From the NCBI GenBank assembly GCA_024222455.1, contig JAAEPD010000194.1:1-64000 (forward strand): a stretch of DNA of 64,000 nt, in the 5' to 3' direction. The notes beneath the pieces were generated by a model that saw only the letters and a list, made by a program, of their open reading frames with translations, ran no database searches and was not told the origin of the DNA. Source of the DNA: Aureispira sp. (GTDB lineage: Bacteria; Bacteroidota; Bacteroidia; Chitinophagales; Saprospiraceae). The position numbers and the translations under genes were made by a program. Within the stretch, counting starts at the first letter, position 1. Each line of letters opens with the position of its first letter. This document shows positions 33,208 to 41,737 of this stretch, in pieces.

Positions 33208-34044
33208 CTAATGTGTGTGTGCATGCCCACCAGTCAGTAGTAGTAGACTAACTGCCATCACCATCATCCCCGCAACAACACCATAGATAGATAAGTGATG
33301 ATCTCCGTATTCTTCAGCAGCAGGAAGTAGTTGATCTAAGGATATAAAAACCATAATACCTGCCACTCCTGCTAGAGATAAACTCATTGTCATTTCATTG
33401 AGAAAAGGCATAAGAATAAGATAACCAACTAAGGCACCAATCGGTTCTACTACACCTGACAAAAAAGAGTACCAAAAGGCTTGTTTACGGTTGCCTGAGG
33501 CGTAATATATGGGCATTGCTACAGCTATACCTTCAGGTATATTATGTAAGGCGATTGCTACAGCTATAGTTATACCCAAAGTTGGATCTTCTAAAGCTGA
33601 GACGAATGTTGCTAACCCTTCTGGGAAGTTGTGTATAGCTAAGGCTAAGGCTGTCAACACACCTATTTTCATTAATCGTTTTTGCTGAGGACTTTTTCCA
33701 GATGAATCTAACTCATCTTCGTCTTCATGAAACTCATGAGGATTCTCATGGGAGGGAATTAGTTTGTCGATAAGAGCCACTAAAAACATACCCGCAAAAA
33801 AGGCTACTAAGGCCCAAAAGTTGCCCTTGCTACTACTATGGAAGTAATGTGTAAGTGAATCTATAGCGGCCGGAAAAATCTCCATAAAAGATACGTATAG
33901 CATGACACCTGCAGCAAAACCCATTGCAATAGTTAAGGGTTTTGTATTATGCTTTTTTATGAAAAAAGCAATAAGACCGCCAATGCCTGTAGACAGGCCA
34001 GCTAGGACAGTCAATGTGAATGCCATATAAAAATTCTCATCCAT
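33208..34044 (-). CDS. zupT: ZIP-family metal (zinc) transporter
   Basis: The 278-aa protein has eight membrane helices and both ZIP signature helices: HNFPEGLATF (about 138-147) and HNIPEGIAVA (about 168-177). A His/Asp/Glu-rich cytoplasmic loop (HENPHEFHEDEDELD, about 99-113) and a His-rich tail (GGHAHTH) can bind metal. It should import Zn2+ and perhaps other divalent metals into the cytoplasm. A second possible start is Met7 (34026). It is monocistronic. The symbol follows the ZupT-type layout; metal specificity is inferred. Confidence 0.9.
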   Translation of the reverse strand: MDENFYMAFTLTVLAGLSTGIGGLIAFFIKKHNTKPLTIAMGFAAGVMLYVSFMEIFPAAIDSLTHYFHSSSKGNFWALVAFFAGMFLVALIDKLIPSHENPHEFHEDEDELDSSGKSPQQKRLMKIGVLTALALAIHNFPEGLATFVSALEDPTLGITIAVAIALHNIPEGIAVAMPIYYASGNRKQAFWYSFLSGVVEPIGALVGYLILMPFLNEMTMSLSLAGVAGIMVFISLDQLLPAAEEYGDHHLSIYGVVAGMMVMAVSLLLLTGGHAHTH

Positions 34045-34463
34045 AATATGAATAGCTAATCAACAACGATTTATAGAAAATGCCTAAAGAGGGTTAAAAA
34101 GGGAACAAATATAGTCTTATTTTCTAATTCTTTGGTAATAGGGGTTTAGTGTTTTTTTAGAAAAAAATAATGTTAAGCTCCATTTAGCGCTAAAATAGAG
34201 TTACTTTATCTAATTATTAGTGTAGAATAGTGTAAGGTTATAGTTCTTGAAGAGCAGGGATAAATGGGACTTTAGCGCTGAAAAGACTTGCAAAAACATT
34301 AAAAAATTTTTAGATGGCTACTAATTTTAGTATGTTTGTTGTAATGCATTTTTATACGAAAGTTTGAAAAGTGCTGATAATCAGTGCTTTGTAATTTTTG
34401 GCGGTTTGGTTTTTTAGACCCAAGGCCCCAATTATCTAGATAACAGAAGACAAATACGATACA
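34045..34463. other. Intergenic region with two near-identical palindromes
   Basis: This 419-bp gap separates divergent zupT and the GTPase module. It contains the exact 12-bp palindrome TTTAGCGCTAAA (34183-34194) and a near copy, TTTAGCGCTGAA plus A (34271-34283), 88 bp apart. These could be operator sites. TATGTTTG (34331-34338) is a -7-like box without a suitable TTG. I see no ORF with coding character. Confidence 0.5.
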
Positions 34464-34844
34464 ATGGCAAAGAAGAAGAAAGAAGAGCCTACTCCTGTAG
34501 TTGAAGCCCCAATAGTGCAAGAATCAGGGATAGAAAATATTCGTGAGATTCTTATGGGGGATTATATCCGAGAAGCTACCAGTAAGTTTCAAGCTCTTGA
34601 CCAACAATTAGGAGAAGAGGCAGGAAGCCTAGGACAACGCTTAGATGATTTAGAGAAAGATTTTAATGAAAAATTAGGAGATTTAGAAACTAGATTGAGT
34701 GCTAGAGTTACCGAATTAGAGGAGAAGTTGGATGCTCAAGTTGCTGAGTTAGAAAGTCAAATAGTAAAATCTAACAAAAATCAAAAACAGAAACTCAGTA
34801 AGCTGTTTGGCATATTGAGTGCACAAATTACAGGAGAAGATTAA
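34464..34844 (+). CDS. Small coiled-coil protein, first gene of the Rab-like GTPase module
   Basis: The 126-aa protein opens with a lysine-rich stretch and a segment ENIREILMGDYIREA (about 24-38), then a continuous coiled coil to about residue 115. The coiled coil shows leucine/valine heptads (LGQRLDDLEKDFNEKL, LETRLSARVTELEEKL). There is no signal or membrane segment. An IRE(I/L)L-G...-IRE motif ahead of a coiled coil recurs, as far as I recall, next to bacterial small GTPases, but no function is known. The next gene begins 43 bases later on the same strand. Confidence 0.72.
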   Translation: MAKKKKEEPTPVVEAPIVQESGIENIREILMGDYIREATSKFQALDQQLGEEAGSLGQRLDDLEKDFNEKLGDLETRLSARVTELEEKLDAQVAELESQIVKSNKNQKQKLSKLFGILSAQITGED

Positions 34845-34887
34845 TATAGTCTATCTATTAAAAATAGATAGATTTTGCAAAAAAAAT

Positions 34888-35763
34888 ATGGAGTCTAAAC
34901 AACATAATGAAAAGCCTGATAAGTTAGATCCTTCTAAAGACAAACTTTTGGAGGATTTAAGGCATATTTTGTTGGAAAAGGACCGTGAGGAACTAGAGCG
35001 CTTAAAATATATCTTAGAGACTCCAGATGAATTAGAACACTATACTGCTTCTATTATAGACAAAAGGGTAGAGCAGCGAGTGGAAAGACTTCGTCAAGAG
35101 TTTCGATCAGAGTTTGGTGAGCCTGTAGAAAAAATCATTGAGCAAAAGATAGAAATGTCTAAAAATGAGTTGCTTGATGTGTTGACTCCTGTTTTTGGTA
35201 AAATGATACGGAAGTATATTTCTTTGCAGTTTAAACTGTTGAGAGAACAAATAGAAAAACAACTCAAAAAACTTAAAAATACGCCCAAAAATTTTTGGTA
35301 TTGGTTTAAATCAAAATTTACAGGGGTAAACCAAGGCGATTTGATATTAGAAGAGTTGGATAAACCCAAGATAGAAGCTATTTATCTTATCCAGAAGCAA
35401 TCTGGATTATTATTAGGCTCTTATGCTCGAGAATCAGTAGCAGATGAGGATATGATTGCAGGTATGCTTACTGCTATTAAAGCTTTTGTGGAAGATGCAT
35501 TCCAAAAAGAGCAACAAGAGTTAGAGTTGATAGAATGGGAAAACTATAAGGTTTTGATCCAAAATTTTAATTCCTATTATATTGCTGTTGCTCTAGTTGG
35601 TAATATTCCCGCAGATTATCGCATTGATCTAGAACAAAGCATGGGAGCATTTGTTGAGAAAGAACTCCAAGACAAGAATTTTGAAGAAGTAGATTCAGAA
35701 ATAACCCAACAAGTATCTACAAAGATTAAAGAACACTTTAAGCTAGAAGAAGCTAATGATTAG
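34888..35763 (+). CDS. Coiled-coil protein with longin/roadblock-like domain, GTPase partner
   Basis: The 291-aa protein has an acidic coiled coil (about 20-90), an amphipathic stretch LLDVLTPVFGKMIRKYI (95-111) with more coil (112-132), and a C-terminal globular domain (about 160-260). That domain has the pattern IEAIYLIQKQSGLLL, MIAGMLTAIKAFVEDAF and YIAVALVGNIPADYR. This resembles longin or roadblock/LC7 domains that regulate small GTPases. I start at ATG 34888; the earlier in-frame ATG at 34819 would overlap the previous gene by 26 bases. Its last codons overlap the GTPase start by 8 bases, implying tight coupling. Confidence 0.72.
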   Translation: MESKQHNEKPDKLDPSKDKLLEDLRHILLEKDREELERLKYILETPDELEHYTASIIDKRVEQRVERLRQEFRSEFGEPVEKIIEQKIEMSKNELLDVLTPVFGKMIRKYISLQFKLLREQIEKQLKKLKNTPKNFWYWFKSKFTGVNQGDLILEELDKPKIEAIYLIQKQSGLLLGSYARESVADEDMIAGMLTAIKAFVEDAFQKEQQELELIEWENYKVLIQNFNSYYIAVALVGNIPADYRIDLEQSMGAFVEKELQDKNFEEVDSEITQQVSTKIKEHFKLEEAND

Positions 35764-36244
35764 TAAAAAAGTTATTCTCACAGGGAGTTTTGGCGTTGGA
35801 AAAACCTCTTTATTTAGGAGGTTTATCGAAAATAAATTTGATGAAAAATATCTAACTACTATCGGTGTAAAAGTTGATAAGAAGGTAGTAGAAGTGGGAG
35901 ATCGTAAATTAACACTTATTATTTGGGATATTGCAGGAGAAGTGAAGCAAGATAAGGTGCCTACTGCTTATTTTATGGGGACACATGGTTTAGTTTATGT
36001 CTTAGATCTTACAAGGCCTGACACCTACAAAAACATAGCAGAGGATATTGAATATCTACAAAAAATATCACCAAAGAGTACCATAAAAGTAGTTGGGAAT
36101 AAATGCGATTTGCTAGAATCAGAGGAGGCTTTAGAAAAAGTGCTTGCAGAGATTCCTGTGCCTTGCAATTTTACAACTAGTGCTAAAACTGGTGAAAATG
36201 TAGAAACTCTATTTGCAGAGCTATCTGCCGCAATGCTAGCCTAA
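35756..36244 (+). CDS. Rab/Ras-like small GTPase
   Basis: The 162-aa protein is a minimal Ras-superfamily GTPase. G1 is GSFGVGKTS (10-18), switch I is TTIGV (34-38) in the Rab manner, and G3 is WDIAGE (57-62) with Glu where Ras has the catalytic Gln. G4 is NKCD (115-118) and G5 is TSAKTGENV (141-149). There is no C-terminal prenylation Cys. It would switch between GDP- and GTP-bound states, with hydrolysis probably slow without a partner because of the Q-to-E change. It overlaps the longin/roadblock-like gene, so that protein is the obvious partner. ComM follows after 32 bases. Confidence 0.9.
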   Translation: MISKKVILTGSFGVGKTSLFRRFIENKFDEKYLTTIGVKVDKKVVEVGDRKLTLIIWDIAGEVKQDKVPTAYFMGTHGLVYVLDLTRPDTYKNIAEDIEYLQKISPKSTIKVVGNKCDLLESEEALEKVLAEIPVPCNFTTSAKTGENVETLFAELSAAMLA

Positions 36245-36276
36245 AATCTAATCCCTAGTTTTCAAAAACCCCTATA

Positions 36277-37827
36277 ATGTTAGTAAAAAGCTTTGCAAGT
36301 ACCGTGCAGGGTATTGATGCTCAAACCATAACCATAGAAGTTAGTGCTGGAGGTGTGGTTGCTCAAGGTAGACCTGGTTATTCTCTAGTAGGGTTGCCAG
36401 ATAATGCAGTGAAAGAAGGTTATTGGCGTATAGAAACAGCCCTAAAAACTGTTGGTTATCGCATTCCTAGAATTAAGATTATTATCAATATGGCTCCTGC
36501 TGATTTGCGCAAAGAGGGGTCTTATTATGACCTGCCCTTAGCTATTGGTATAATGGCTGCTACTAAACAAATTCCTAATGATGCTCTAAAAGATTATATC
36601 TTGATGGGAGAACTTTCTTTAGATGGGAGTTTACGCCCAATAAAAGGAGCTTTACCTATTGCCATACAAGCCAGAAAAGAAAAGTTTAAAGGAATTATCT
36701 TACCAAAGGTAAATGCTAGAGAAGCTGCCATTGTTAATAATCTGGAAGTATATGGTGTTGATCATATCCAAGAGGTTATTTCTTTTTTTAATGGGGAGAA
36801 AGAACTAGAGCATACCATTGTAGACACTAGAGATGAATTTGATTATAATAAAACAAGATTTTCTGCCAATTTTTCGGATGTTAAGGGCCAAGAAAGTGTA
36901 AAACGAGCAATGGAAGTGGCTGCTGCTGGTGGGCATAATATTGTACTAATAGGTCCTCCTGGCGCAGGTAAAACCATGTTGGCTAAACGAATGCCAACCA
37001 TATTGCCTCCATTAGGCTTGCATGAAGCTCTAGAAACCACCAAAATCCATTCGGTAGTAGGTTTATTACCAGCCAATACATCTTTGATAGCAGAACGTCC
37101 TTTCCGAAACCCACATCATACCATTAGTGATGTAGCCTTAGTAGGAGGTGGCAATTATCCAAAACCTGGTGAAATATCTTTAGCACACAATGGTGTTTTA
37201 TTTTTGGATGAGTTACCCGAATTCAAGCGAACAGTCTTAGAGGTTTTGCGTCAACCAATGGAGTCTAGGCAGATTACTATATCTCGATCTAAGTTTACGG
37301 TGGATTATCCAGCTAGTTTTATGTTGGTGGCCTCTATGAATCCTTGCCCCTGTGGTTATTATACACACCCCGAAAAGGATTGTGTTTGCTCTCCACCTGC
37401 TGTGCAAAAATATATGAATAAAATATCTGGTCCTTTGCTAGATCGTATTGATTTGCATATAGATGTAAAACCTGTTGACATAGATAAATTGTCTGATTTA
37501 CGTCCTGCCGAAAGTAGTGAGGTGATCTTAGAACGTGTGATAGAAGCTCGAAAAGCTCAAGAAAAACGCTTTGAAGGGCAAAAAGGTATTCATTGTAATG
37601 CTCAAATGGAATCAGGGCAGGTTAGAGAGGTTTGTCAGTTGTCTAAGGCTAGTGAGATATTGCTCAAAAGAGCAATGCAACATTATCAGCTGTCGGCAAG
37701 AGCTTATGGCCGAATCTTGAAAGTGGCTAGGACTATCGCAGATCTTGCTGCTAAAGAAAATATTGGCCCAGAACATATTGCAGAGGCTATTCAATACCGT
37801 AGTTTGGACAAAGAAAATTGGGGATAA
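36277..37827 (+). CDS. comM: YifB/ComM-family AAA+ ATPase (Mg-chelatase-like)
   Basis: The 516-aa protein has an N-terminal Lon-protease-like ChlI domain (about 1-180; FASTVQGIDAQ, GLPDNAVKE, NMAPADLRKEG), then an AAA+ module with Walker A GPPGAGKTML (about 227-236) and Walker B GVLFLDELPEF. A C-terminal Mg-chelatase lid follows, with a Cys cluster CPCGYYTHPEKDCVC. ComM promotes branch migration during natural transformation in proteobacteria. The role in Bacteroidota is inferred by homology. It is probably transcribed with, or just after, the GTPase gene (32-base gap). Confidence 0.9.
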   Translation: MLVKSFASTVQGIDAQTITIEVSAGGVVAQGRPGYSLVGLPDNAVKEGYWRIETALKTVGYRIPRIKIIINMAPADLRKEGSYYDLPLAIGIMAATKQIPNDALKDYILMGELSLDGSLRPIKGALPIAIQARKEKFKGIILPKVNAREAAIVNNLEVYGVDHIQEVISFFNGEKELEHTIVDTRDEFDYNKTRFSANFSDVKGQESVKRAMEVAAAGGHNIVLIGPPGAGKTMLAKRMPTILPPLGLHEALETTKIHSVVGLLPANTSLIAERPFRNPHHTISDVALVGGGNYPKPGEISLAHNGVLFLDELPEFKRTVLEVLRQPMESRQITISRSKFTVDYPASFMLVASMNPCPCGYYTHPEKDCVCSPPAVQKYMNKISGPLLDRIDLHIDVKPVDIDKLSDLRPAESSEVILERVIEARKAQEKRFEGQKGIHCNAQMESGQVREVCQLSKASEILLKRAMQHYQLSARAYGRILKVARTIADLAAKENIGPEHIAEAIQYRSLDKENWG

Positions 37828-37925
37828 TAGTCTGAGTATTAGAATAGGCATAAATATTGAATATATATTTAGTATCAATTAAAATATGTTTAACTCAATA
37901 ATCCTCAAACTATAAAAACAACAGT

Positions 37926-38663
37926 ATGAAAACCTTTTATGCACTTTGTTTAATGTTATTGCCTTTCCTTAGTTTTTCTCAAACTGCCAATGATTATATC
38001 AATAAAGGAGTAGAAGCACACAATCAACAAAATTTCAAAACAGCAATTGGCTATTATACAAAAGCAATAGGTGTAGATGCTAAATCCTTATTAGCCTATT
38101 CTAATAGAGCAACTGCTTATTATTCTCTAAAAGCTTATAAAGAGGCTATTGCAGATTGTAATAAACTATTAGCATTGGATGCTAATAACCACACAGGCAA
38201 CTATCTTCTAGGCATCACTTACAAGGAGCAAAATAAATATCCTAAAGCTATAGAGCATCTGACTGCTGCTATGGCTGCTAAACCTACAGATGCTAATACA
38301 ATCTACAATCGTGCTTGGGCATATTGGGAGAGTATGGATCACAAAAAAGCTTTAGTTGATATGAAAAAGCTAGTAGAGGTAGCGCCTAAAAAAGCTGAAT
38401 ATCACTATTGGTGTGGTAAGTGGAAACAAGAGGTGGGCCAAGAGGAATACAAAACGGCTATAAAGGACTATACTAAAGCTATTGAACTAGATGATAAATA
38501 TGTAGAGGCTTATGTTGAAAGAGGAGCTTATTACATGACTCAAGGCAATTTTAAGGCTGCTTTAAAAGATTTGACTACTGCGAAGAAGATTGATCCTAGT
38601 GTAGAGGTTGATCATTATATAGAAGCTGCTAAATTCGAATTAGAAATGCAAGAAGGCAATTAG
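37926..38663 (+). CDS. Secreted TPR protein
   Basis: The 245-aa precursor has a signal peptide (to about residue 19, LSFS) and six TPR motifs over the rest (NDYINKGVEAHNQQNFKTAIG, YSNRATAYYSLKAYKEAI, GAYYMTQGNFKAALKD). TPRs bind proteins; this one should act in the periplasm or at the surface, probably as an adaptor. It is followed by a hairpin. I cannot name a partner. Confidence 0.8.
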   Translation: MKTFYALCLMLLPFLSFSQTANDYINKGVEAHNQQNFKTAIGYYTKAIGVDAKSLLAYSNRATAYYSLKAYKEAIADCNKLLALDANNHTGNYLLGITYKEQNKYPKAIEHLTAAMAAKPTDANTIYNRAWAYWESMDHKKALVDMKKLVEVAPKKAEYHYWCGKWKQEVGQEEYKTAIKDYTKAIELDDKYVEAYVERGAYYMTQGNFKAALKDLTTAKKIDPSVEVDHYIEAAKFELEMQEGN

Positions 38664-38683
38664 TATTGTCTGTATAAAATATA

Positions 38684-38716
38684 AAGAGAGGTTGTCTAAA
38701 TATGGCAACCTCTCTT
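38684..38716. terminator. Terminator between the TPR gene and the repressor gene
   Basis: An 11-bp stem, AAGAGAGGTTG (38684-38694) with CAACCTCTCTT (38706-38716), has an 11-base loop. The T tract is weak; it may serve both convergent genes. Confidence 0.65.
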
Positions 38717-38736
38717 CTTGTTTATAGGTGTTTCTA

Positions 38737-39468
38737 TTATAAACCTAAACCTGTTAGTCGACGTTCTACTTTTAGCAACCTACGAACATCACGCAAAGAA
38801 ACAGTGAAAGGATCATGTTCTAGATAATTATCTGAGATGAGCTTAAGTTTTGTCAATTCTTTTTTTGTGTTGTATACTTTTTGGACTCGTTTTACAAATA
38901 CAGAATTATTGGTGACAATGGCGTAAATCTCATTTTCATGGATTTTTTCACTAGAGTCTAACACTCTACAAATCACCATATCGCCATTTGCTATTGTTGG
39001 GCTCATAGAATCTCCATTAATATTAAAAGCCACATGCTCTCCTTGCATACCTGGTATATGGAAATGTTCGGAGTCCTCATATACATTTACATCAATAGTA
39101 CTACTAGCAAAGGCAGAAATATTAGAAAAAACAATACTGTTTGTTTTTGCAGGAGGGGGAGTAGCACATTCATTAGCTAATTCGTAAGGATCAGGCTCCA
39201 AAAAAGGTTCACCTTTACCTTGAAACATATAAGTTTCATTTACTTGATATAGATCACAAAAACGTTTTGCTTGTTCATAAGTAATATTGCGTTTGCCATC
39301 TAAGTATTTATTGACTAAGTGTCCATTCTTACGACTTCCTAGTATCTTTTCTGCAAAAGCAGATACCCCTTTGCTTCTATCGCTTCTAACAATCTCTCCA
39401 CGATCTTCCAACATCTGGAAGATTTTTTTGAATCGATCGTTTAGTAGTTCTCTATCTGTTTTCCCCAT
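38737..39468 (-). CDS. XRE-type regulator with S24 (LexA/CI-like) domain
   Basis: The 243-aa protein has an N-terminal helix-turn-helix region (about 33-75; VSAFAEKILGSRKNGHLVNKYL...ITYEQAKRFCDLY) and a C-terminal S24 domain with catalytic Ser154 in NGDSM and Lys193 in VFVKRV. The linker where LexA-type repressors carry the Ala-Gly self-cleavage site reads ISAFASST, so an Ala-Gly bond is not evident. It could be a stress- or phage-type regulator; no integrase, recombinase or phage gene lies nearby, so a host regulator is likelier. Confidence 0.85.
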   Translation of the reverse strand: MGKTDRELLNDRFKKIFQMLEDRGEIVRSDRSKGVSAFAEKILGSRKNGHLVNKYLDGKRNITYEQAKRFCDLYQVNETYMFQGKGEPFLEPDPYELANECATPPPAKTNSIVFSNISAFASSTIDVNVYEDSEHFHIPGMQGEHVAFNINGDSMSPTIANGDMVICRVLDSSEKIHENEIYAIVTNNSVFVKRVQKVYNTKKELTKLKLISDNYLEHDPFTVSLRDVRRLLKVERRLTGLGL

Positions 39469-39895
39469 CTTGTAGGTGCTTAAAAAATAAATGAAAATAA
39501 ATGTTTTAGAAACATCTCTAAGTAACCATTAATACGCAATTATAAAACAAAAAGTTTCATTATCAAAATATTTAAACATAAATATGCAAACAATTTTATG
39601 CTTAGATATGCATTGATTTGTTTTGATTGTAAATAAAGTTAAAAAAAAGAAAGATAGAGTAGGGGGAAACCTTCCTAATTGCATCATAATGAGTAACTAA
39701 CCACATATAGAGTCCAACTCTAAAACATAAGATTTAAAACATCAGTAAGAAAAAATAAAATTGAATACCCAACCATATTGGGTTTAAAACTAGTTTTAGT
39801 CTAACTAAAAGAAAGGTTGGTTTTTACAAAAAACTTCTATGTAAAAAAACTTTACACTTAACTTATTCATTAGCAAACAAAAAAAACAACAAGCT
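39469..39895. other. Intergenic region between the S24 regulator and the START-domain gene
   Basis: This 427-bp region is AT-rich, with no ORF. It holds a small hairpin CCCAA/TTGGG (39768-39782) and the 12-bp palindrome AAAACTAGTTTT (39786-39797). CCAACC (39769-39774) can also pair with GGTTGG (39815-39820) just before T5, which would give a terminator-like structure about 70 bases upstream of the START gene. A self-regulatory site of the divergent repressor could lie here. Confidence 0.5.
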
Positions 39896-40558
39896 ATGTT
39901 AACTTATTTTTTAGGCGTTCCTAAAAGACATTGGGCTGTATTACTGTGTGTGTTAGGAACATTGGCTATGTGCGAAGAAACAACTGCACAAAGCTGGAAA
40001 TTGAATAAAAGTAGTAATGGAGTAGATGTATTTACTAGAAGCAAGGAAGGTTGGGGTATCAAAGAATTTAAAGCAGTAGTGAAAATTAGAGCATCAATTG
40101 ATCAAGTATTAGCAACAATGAAAGATGCTGAAAACCGTAGTAAATGGATGCACAATACAGAAGATACAAAGGATCTTAAAGTAGCCTCTCCCAATAAGAT
40201 ATATACCTATTCTAGGTTAGATGCACCTTGGCCAGTTTCGGATAGAGATAATATAACGGTCTTTACCATTAAGAGACCTGCTGCTAACCTTGCAGTGATA
40301 GAAATGACAAATGAAGCTGATTTTATCCCAGAAAAAAGTGGAATAGTACGTGTAAAAAGAATGGAAGGAGAGTGGCGCTTTAAAGATTTAGGAAATGGCT
40401 ATGTAGAGGTAGAACAACAAGCTGTAGGAGATCCTGGAGGTAGCTTGCCAGATTGGTTAGCTAATAGTGCTATAGTTGATTCTCCTTATAATACAATGCT
40501 TAATCTTAAGTATTTTGTAGAAAGTAAGAATGTACATCTCAGCAATTGGAAAAAATAA
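39896..40558 (+). CDS. START/SRPBCC-domain lipid-binding protein, exported
   Basis: The 220-aa protein has a signal-like hydrophobic segment (about 14-32) and a START-type domain (about 33-215). The domain shows ASIDQVLATMKDAENRSKWMHN, TYSRLDAPWPVSDRDNIT and GEWRFKDLGNGYVEVEQQAVGDPGG, which is the bacterial START pattern. It should bind or carry a lipid in the periplasm; the lipid is unknown. It is monocistronic, with a strong downstream palindrome. Confidence 0.85.
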   Translation: MLTYFLGVPKRHWAVLLCVLGTLAMCEETTAQSWKLNKSSNGVDVFTRSKEGWGIKEFKAVVKIRASIDQVLATMKDAENRSKWMHNTEDTKDLKVASPNKIYTYSRLDAPWPVSDRDNITVFTIKRPAANLAVIEMTNEADFIPEKSGIVRVKRMEGEWRFKDLGNGYVEVEQQAVGDPGGSLPDWLANSAIVDSPYNTMLNLKYFVESKNVHLSNWKK

Positions 40559-40584
40559 GATAAACGCTATATTTAATATTATAC

Positions 40585-40614
40585 AAAAAGCTCTTTCATA
40601 TGAAAGAGCTTTTT
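40585..40614. terminator. Perfect 30-bp palindromic terminator
   Basis: 40585-40614 is its own reverse complement (A5 GCTCTTTCAT, then the complement, ending in T5), so it terminates both the START gene and the convergent small-protein gene. Confidence 0.85.
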
Positions 40615-40638
40615 GAGTTTTTATTCGTATTCTATTTC

Positions 40639-40974
40639 TTATATCAACTCAATATTTTTGATATCTAAACGATAACCTGTAGCTGATTGCATATTGGGGT
40701 CAGGGCTGCCAATGACAATACCATAAAATACCTTTGCTGTGGCTTGGACCTGTTTTCCTTCATATTTCGAAAAGTCAATACTCCCATAATCAGCCGCTAT
40801 CGCTGGGATTCTAGAATCATCTGCTAAACGAATTTCCCAATTCCAAAACATATGTCCAGCACCTTTACCCTTTTTATAAGGCTGATAGGCCTGGAATAGT
40901 CCTGTAACAATAGCTTCTTTATTCGTTTGAGCTTCTAGTTCTTCCCAGTTAGTGCAAGTTGGTAGCTTGTTCAT
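40639..40974 (-). CDS. Small protein with OB-like fold, function unknown
   Basis: The 111-aa protein has no signal or membrane span. Its pattern is strand-rich, with EAIVTGLFQAYQPY, MFWNWEIRLAD, IPAIAAD and KQVQATAKVFYGIV. This resembles single-domain OB-fold proteins that bind ligands or nucleic acid. I cannot name the family. It may be the downstream gene of the 41009-41710 membrane-protein gene, with a 34-base gap. Confidence 0.62.
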   Translation of the reverse strand: MNKLPTCTNWEELEAQTNKEAIVTGLFQAYQPYKKGKGAGHMFWNWEIRLADDSRIPAIAADYGSIDFSKYEGKQVQATAKVFYGIVIGSPDPNMQSATGYRLDIKNIELI

Positions 40975-41008
40975 TTTGGTTGGTTATTTAAGTTATGAAT
41001 AGCACATG

Positions 41009-41710
41009 CTATTGTGCTAGGTCAAAAAACGCATTAATTATAGTAGAATTAATAGTGTTTGTAGGTCTTACAAGTAAATGAAAAATCAAGAAAAATGCTA
41101 GCTGTGAAAAATAGCGTATTAGAAATTGCTTTCCTGTCCTTTTGTAGAAAAAGGCTAATGAAATAAGTATTATAGGCATCAAGACTAGCCCTGTAGTTAG
41201 CAGTTCAGTGCCATAAGGCCAACTATTTATTTTGAATAAAACGCCCAAAATATAAGCTACAATAGCTATACTACTTGGAATCGCTAGTAGTTTTGGTTGA
41301 GATTTTCTTATGATAAGTTCATAAATGGAAAAGAAACAGAAGTAGAGGGCTAAAGATAGTTGCCCTATAACCATCATTTCATGTGCTCCTGGCCATTGAT
41401 TAAATGAATACAGAACTGCTGTAAATACAATGAATAAAAGGGGAAAACGGATTAGGTTAATGGTGAAACGAGCTTTATTCTTTTTGCGGATAAGTACTAC
41501 AAAAGGAAATATAATAAGATAAACGCTGCTTAGCATCCATTGAGATGCGAAAAATATTTTCCAATTTTCAGCAAATAGCCCTCGAACAGTGCCATAGAAG
41601 CAATAAATGAGTAGAAAAACAGCAAAAAAGGCAAAATCAACCCAAAACAATCGATCTATATCGTTTTTTTTGACTGGTTGCTCATCATAATCTAGGATTT
41701 GCTCAGGCAT
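41009..41710 (-). CDS. Polytopic membrane protein with repeated W-P-G motif
   Basis: The 233-aa protein has about six membrane helices. It carries two copies of the motif F...WPG/Y..E.(M/L)...G: FNQWPGAHEMMVIG (about 103-116) and NSWPYGTELLTTG (about 162-174). The same motif occurs in GldL and many Bacteroidota membrane proteins, where it marks an internal duplication. The resemblance does not make this a GldL, which is shorter with two helices and coiled-coil. The function is unknown. Confidence 0.65.
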   Translation of the reverse strand: MPEQILDYDEQPVKKNDIDRLFWVDFAFFAVFLLIYCFYGTVRGLFAENWKIFFASQWMLSSVYLIIFPFVVLIRKKNKARFTINLIRFPLLFIVFTAVLYSFNQWPGAHEMMVIGQLSLALYFCFFSIYELIIRKSQPKLLAIPSSIAIVAYILGVLFKINSWPYGTELLTTGLVLMPIILISLAFFYKRTGKQFLIRYFSQLAFFLIFHLLVRPTNTINSTIINAFFDLAQ

Positions 41711-41737
41711 GGGGTATTATGTTGTGGAATAGCATTT

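Noticed and set aside
34819-34887. Earlier ATG for the longin/roadblock-like gene
   Set aside because: It would overlap the previous coiled-coil gene and adds residues of unrelated composition; ATG 34888 follows a short spacer.
38737-39468. Prophage repressor marking a phage region
   Set aside because: No integrase, structural or lysis gene lies nearby, so a chromosomal regulator is likelier.
41009-41710. Identification as GldL because of the repeated W-P-G motif
   Set aside because: GldL has two helices and a long coiled coil; this protein has about six helices, and the motif is widespread in Bacteroidota membrane proteins.
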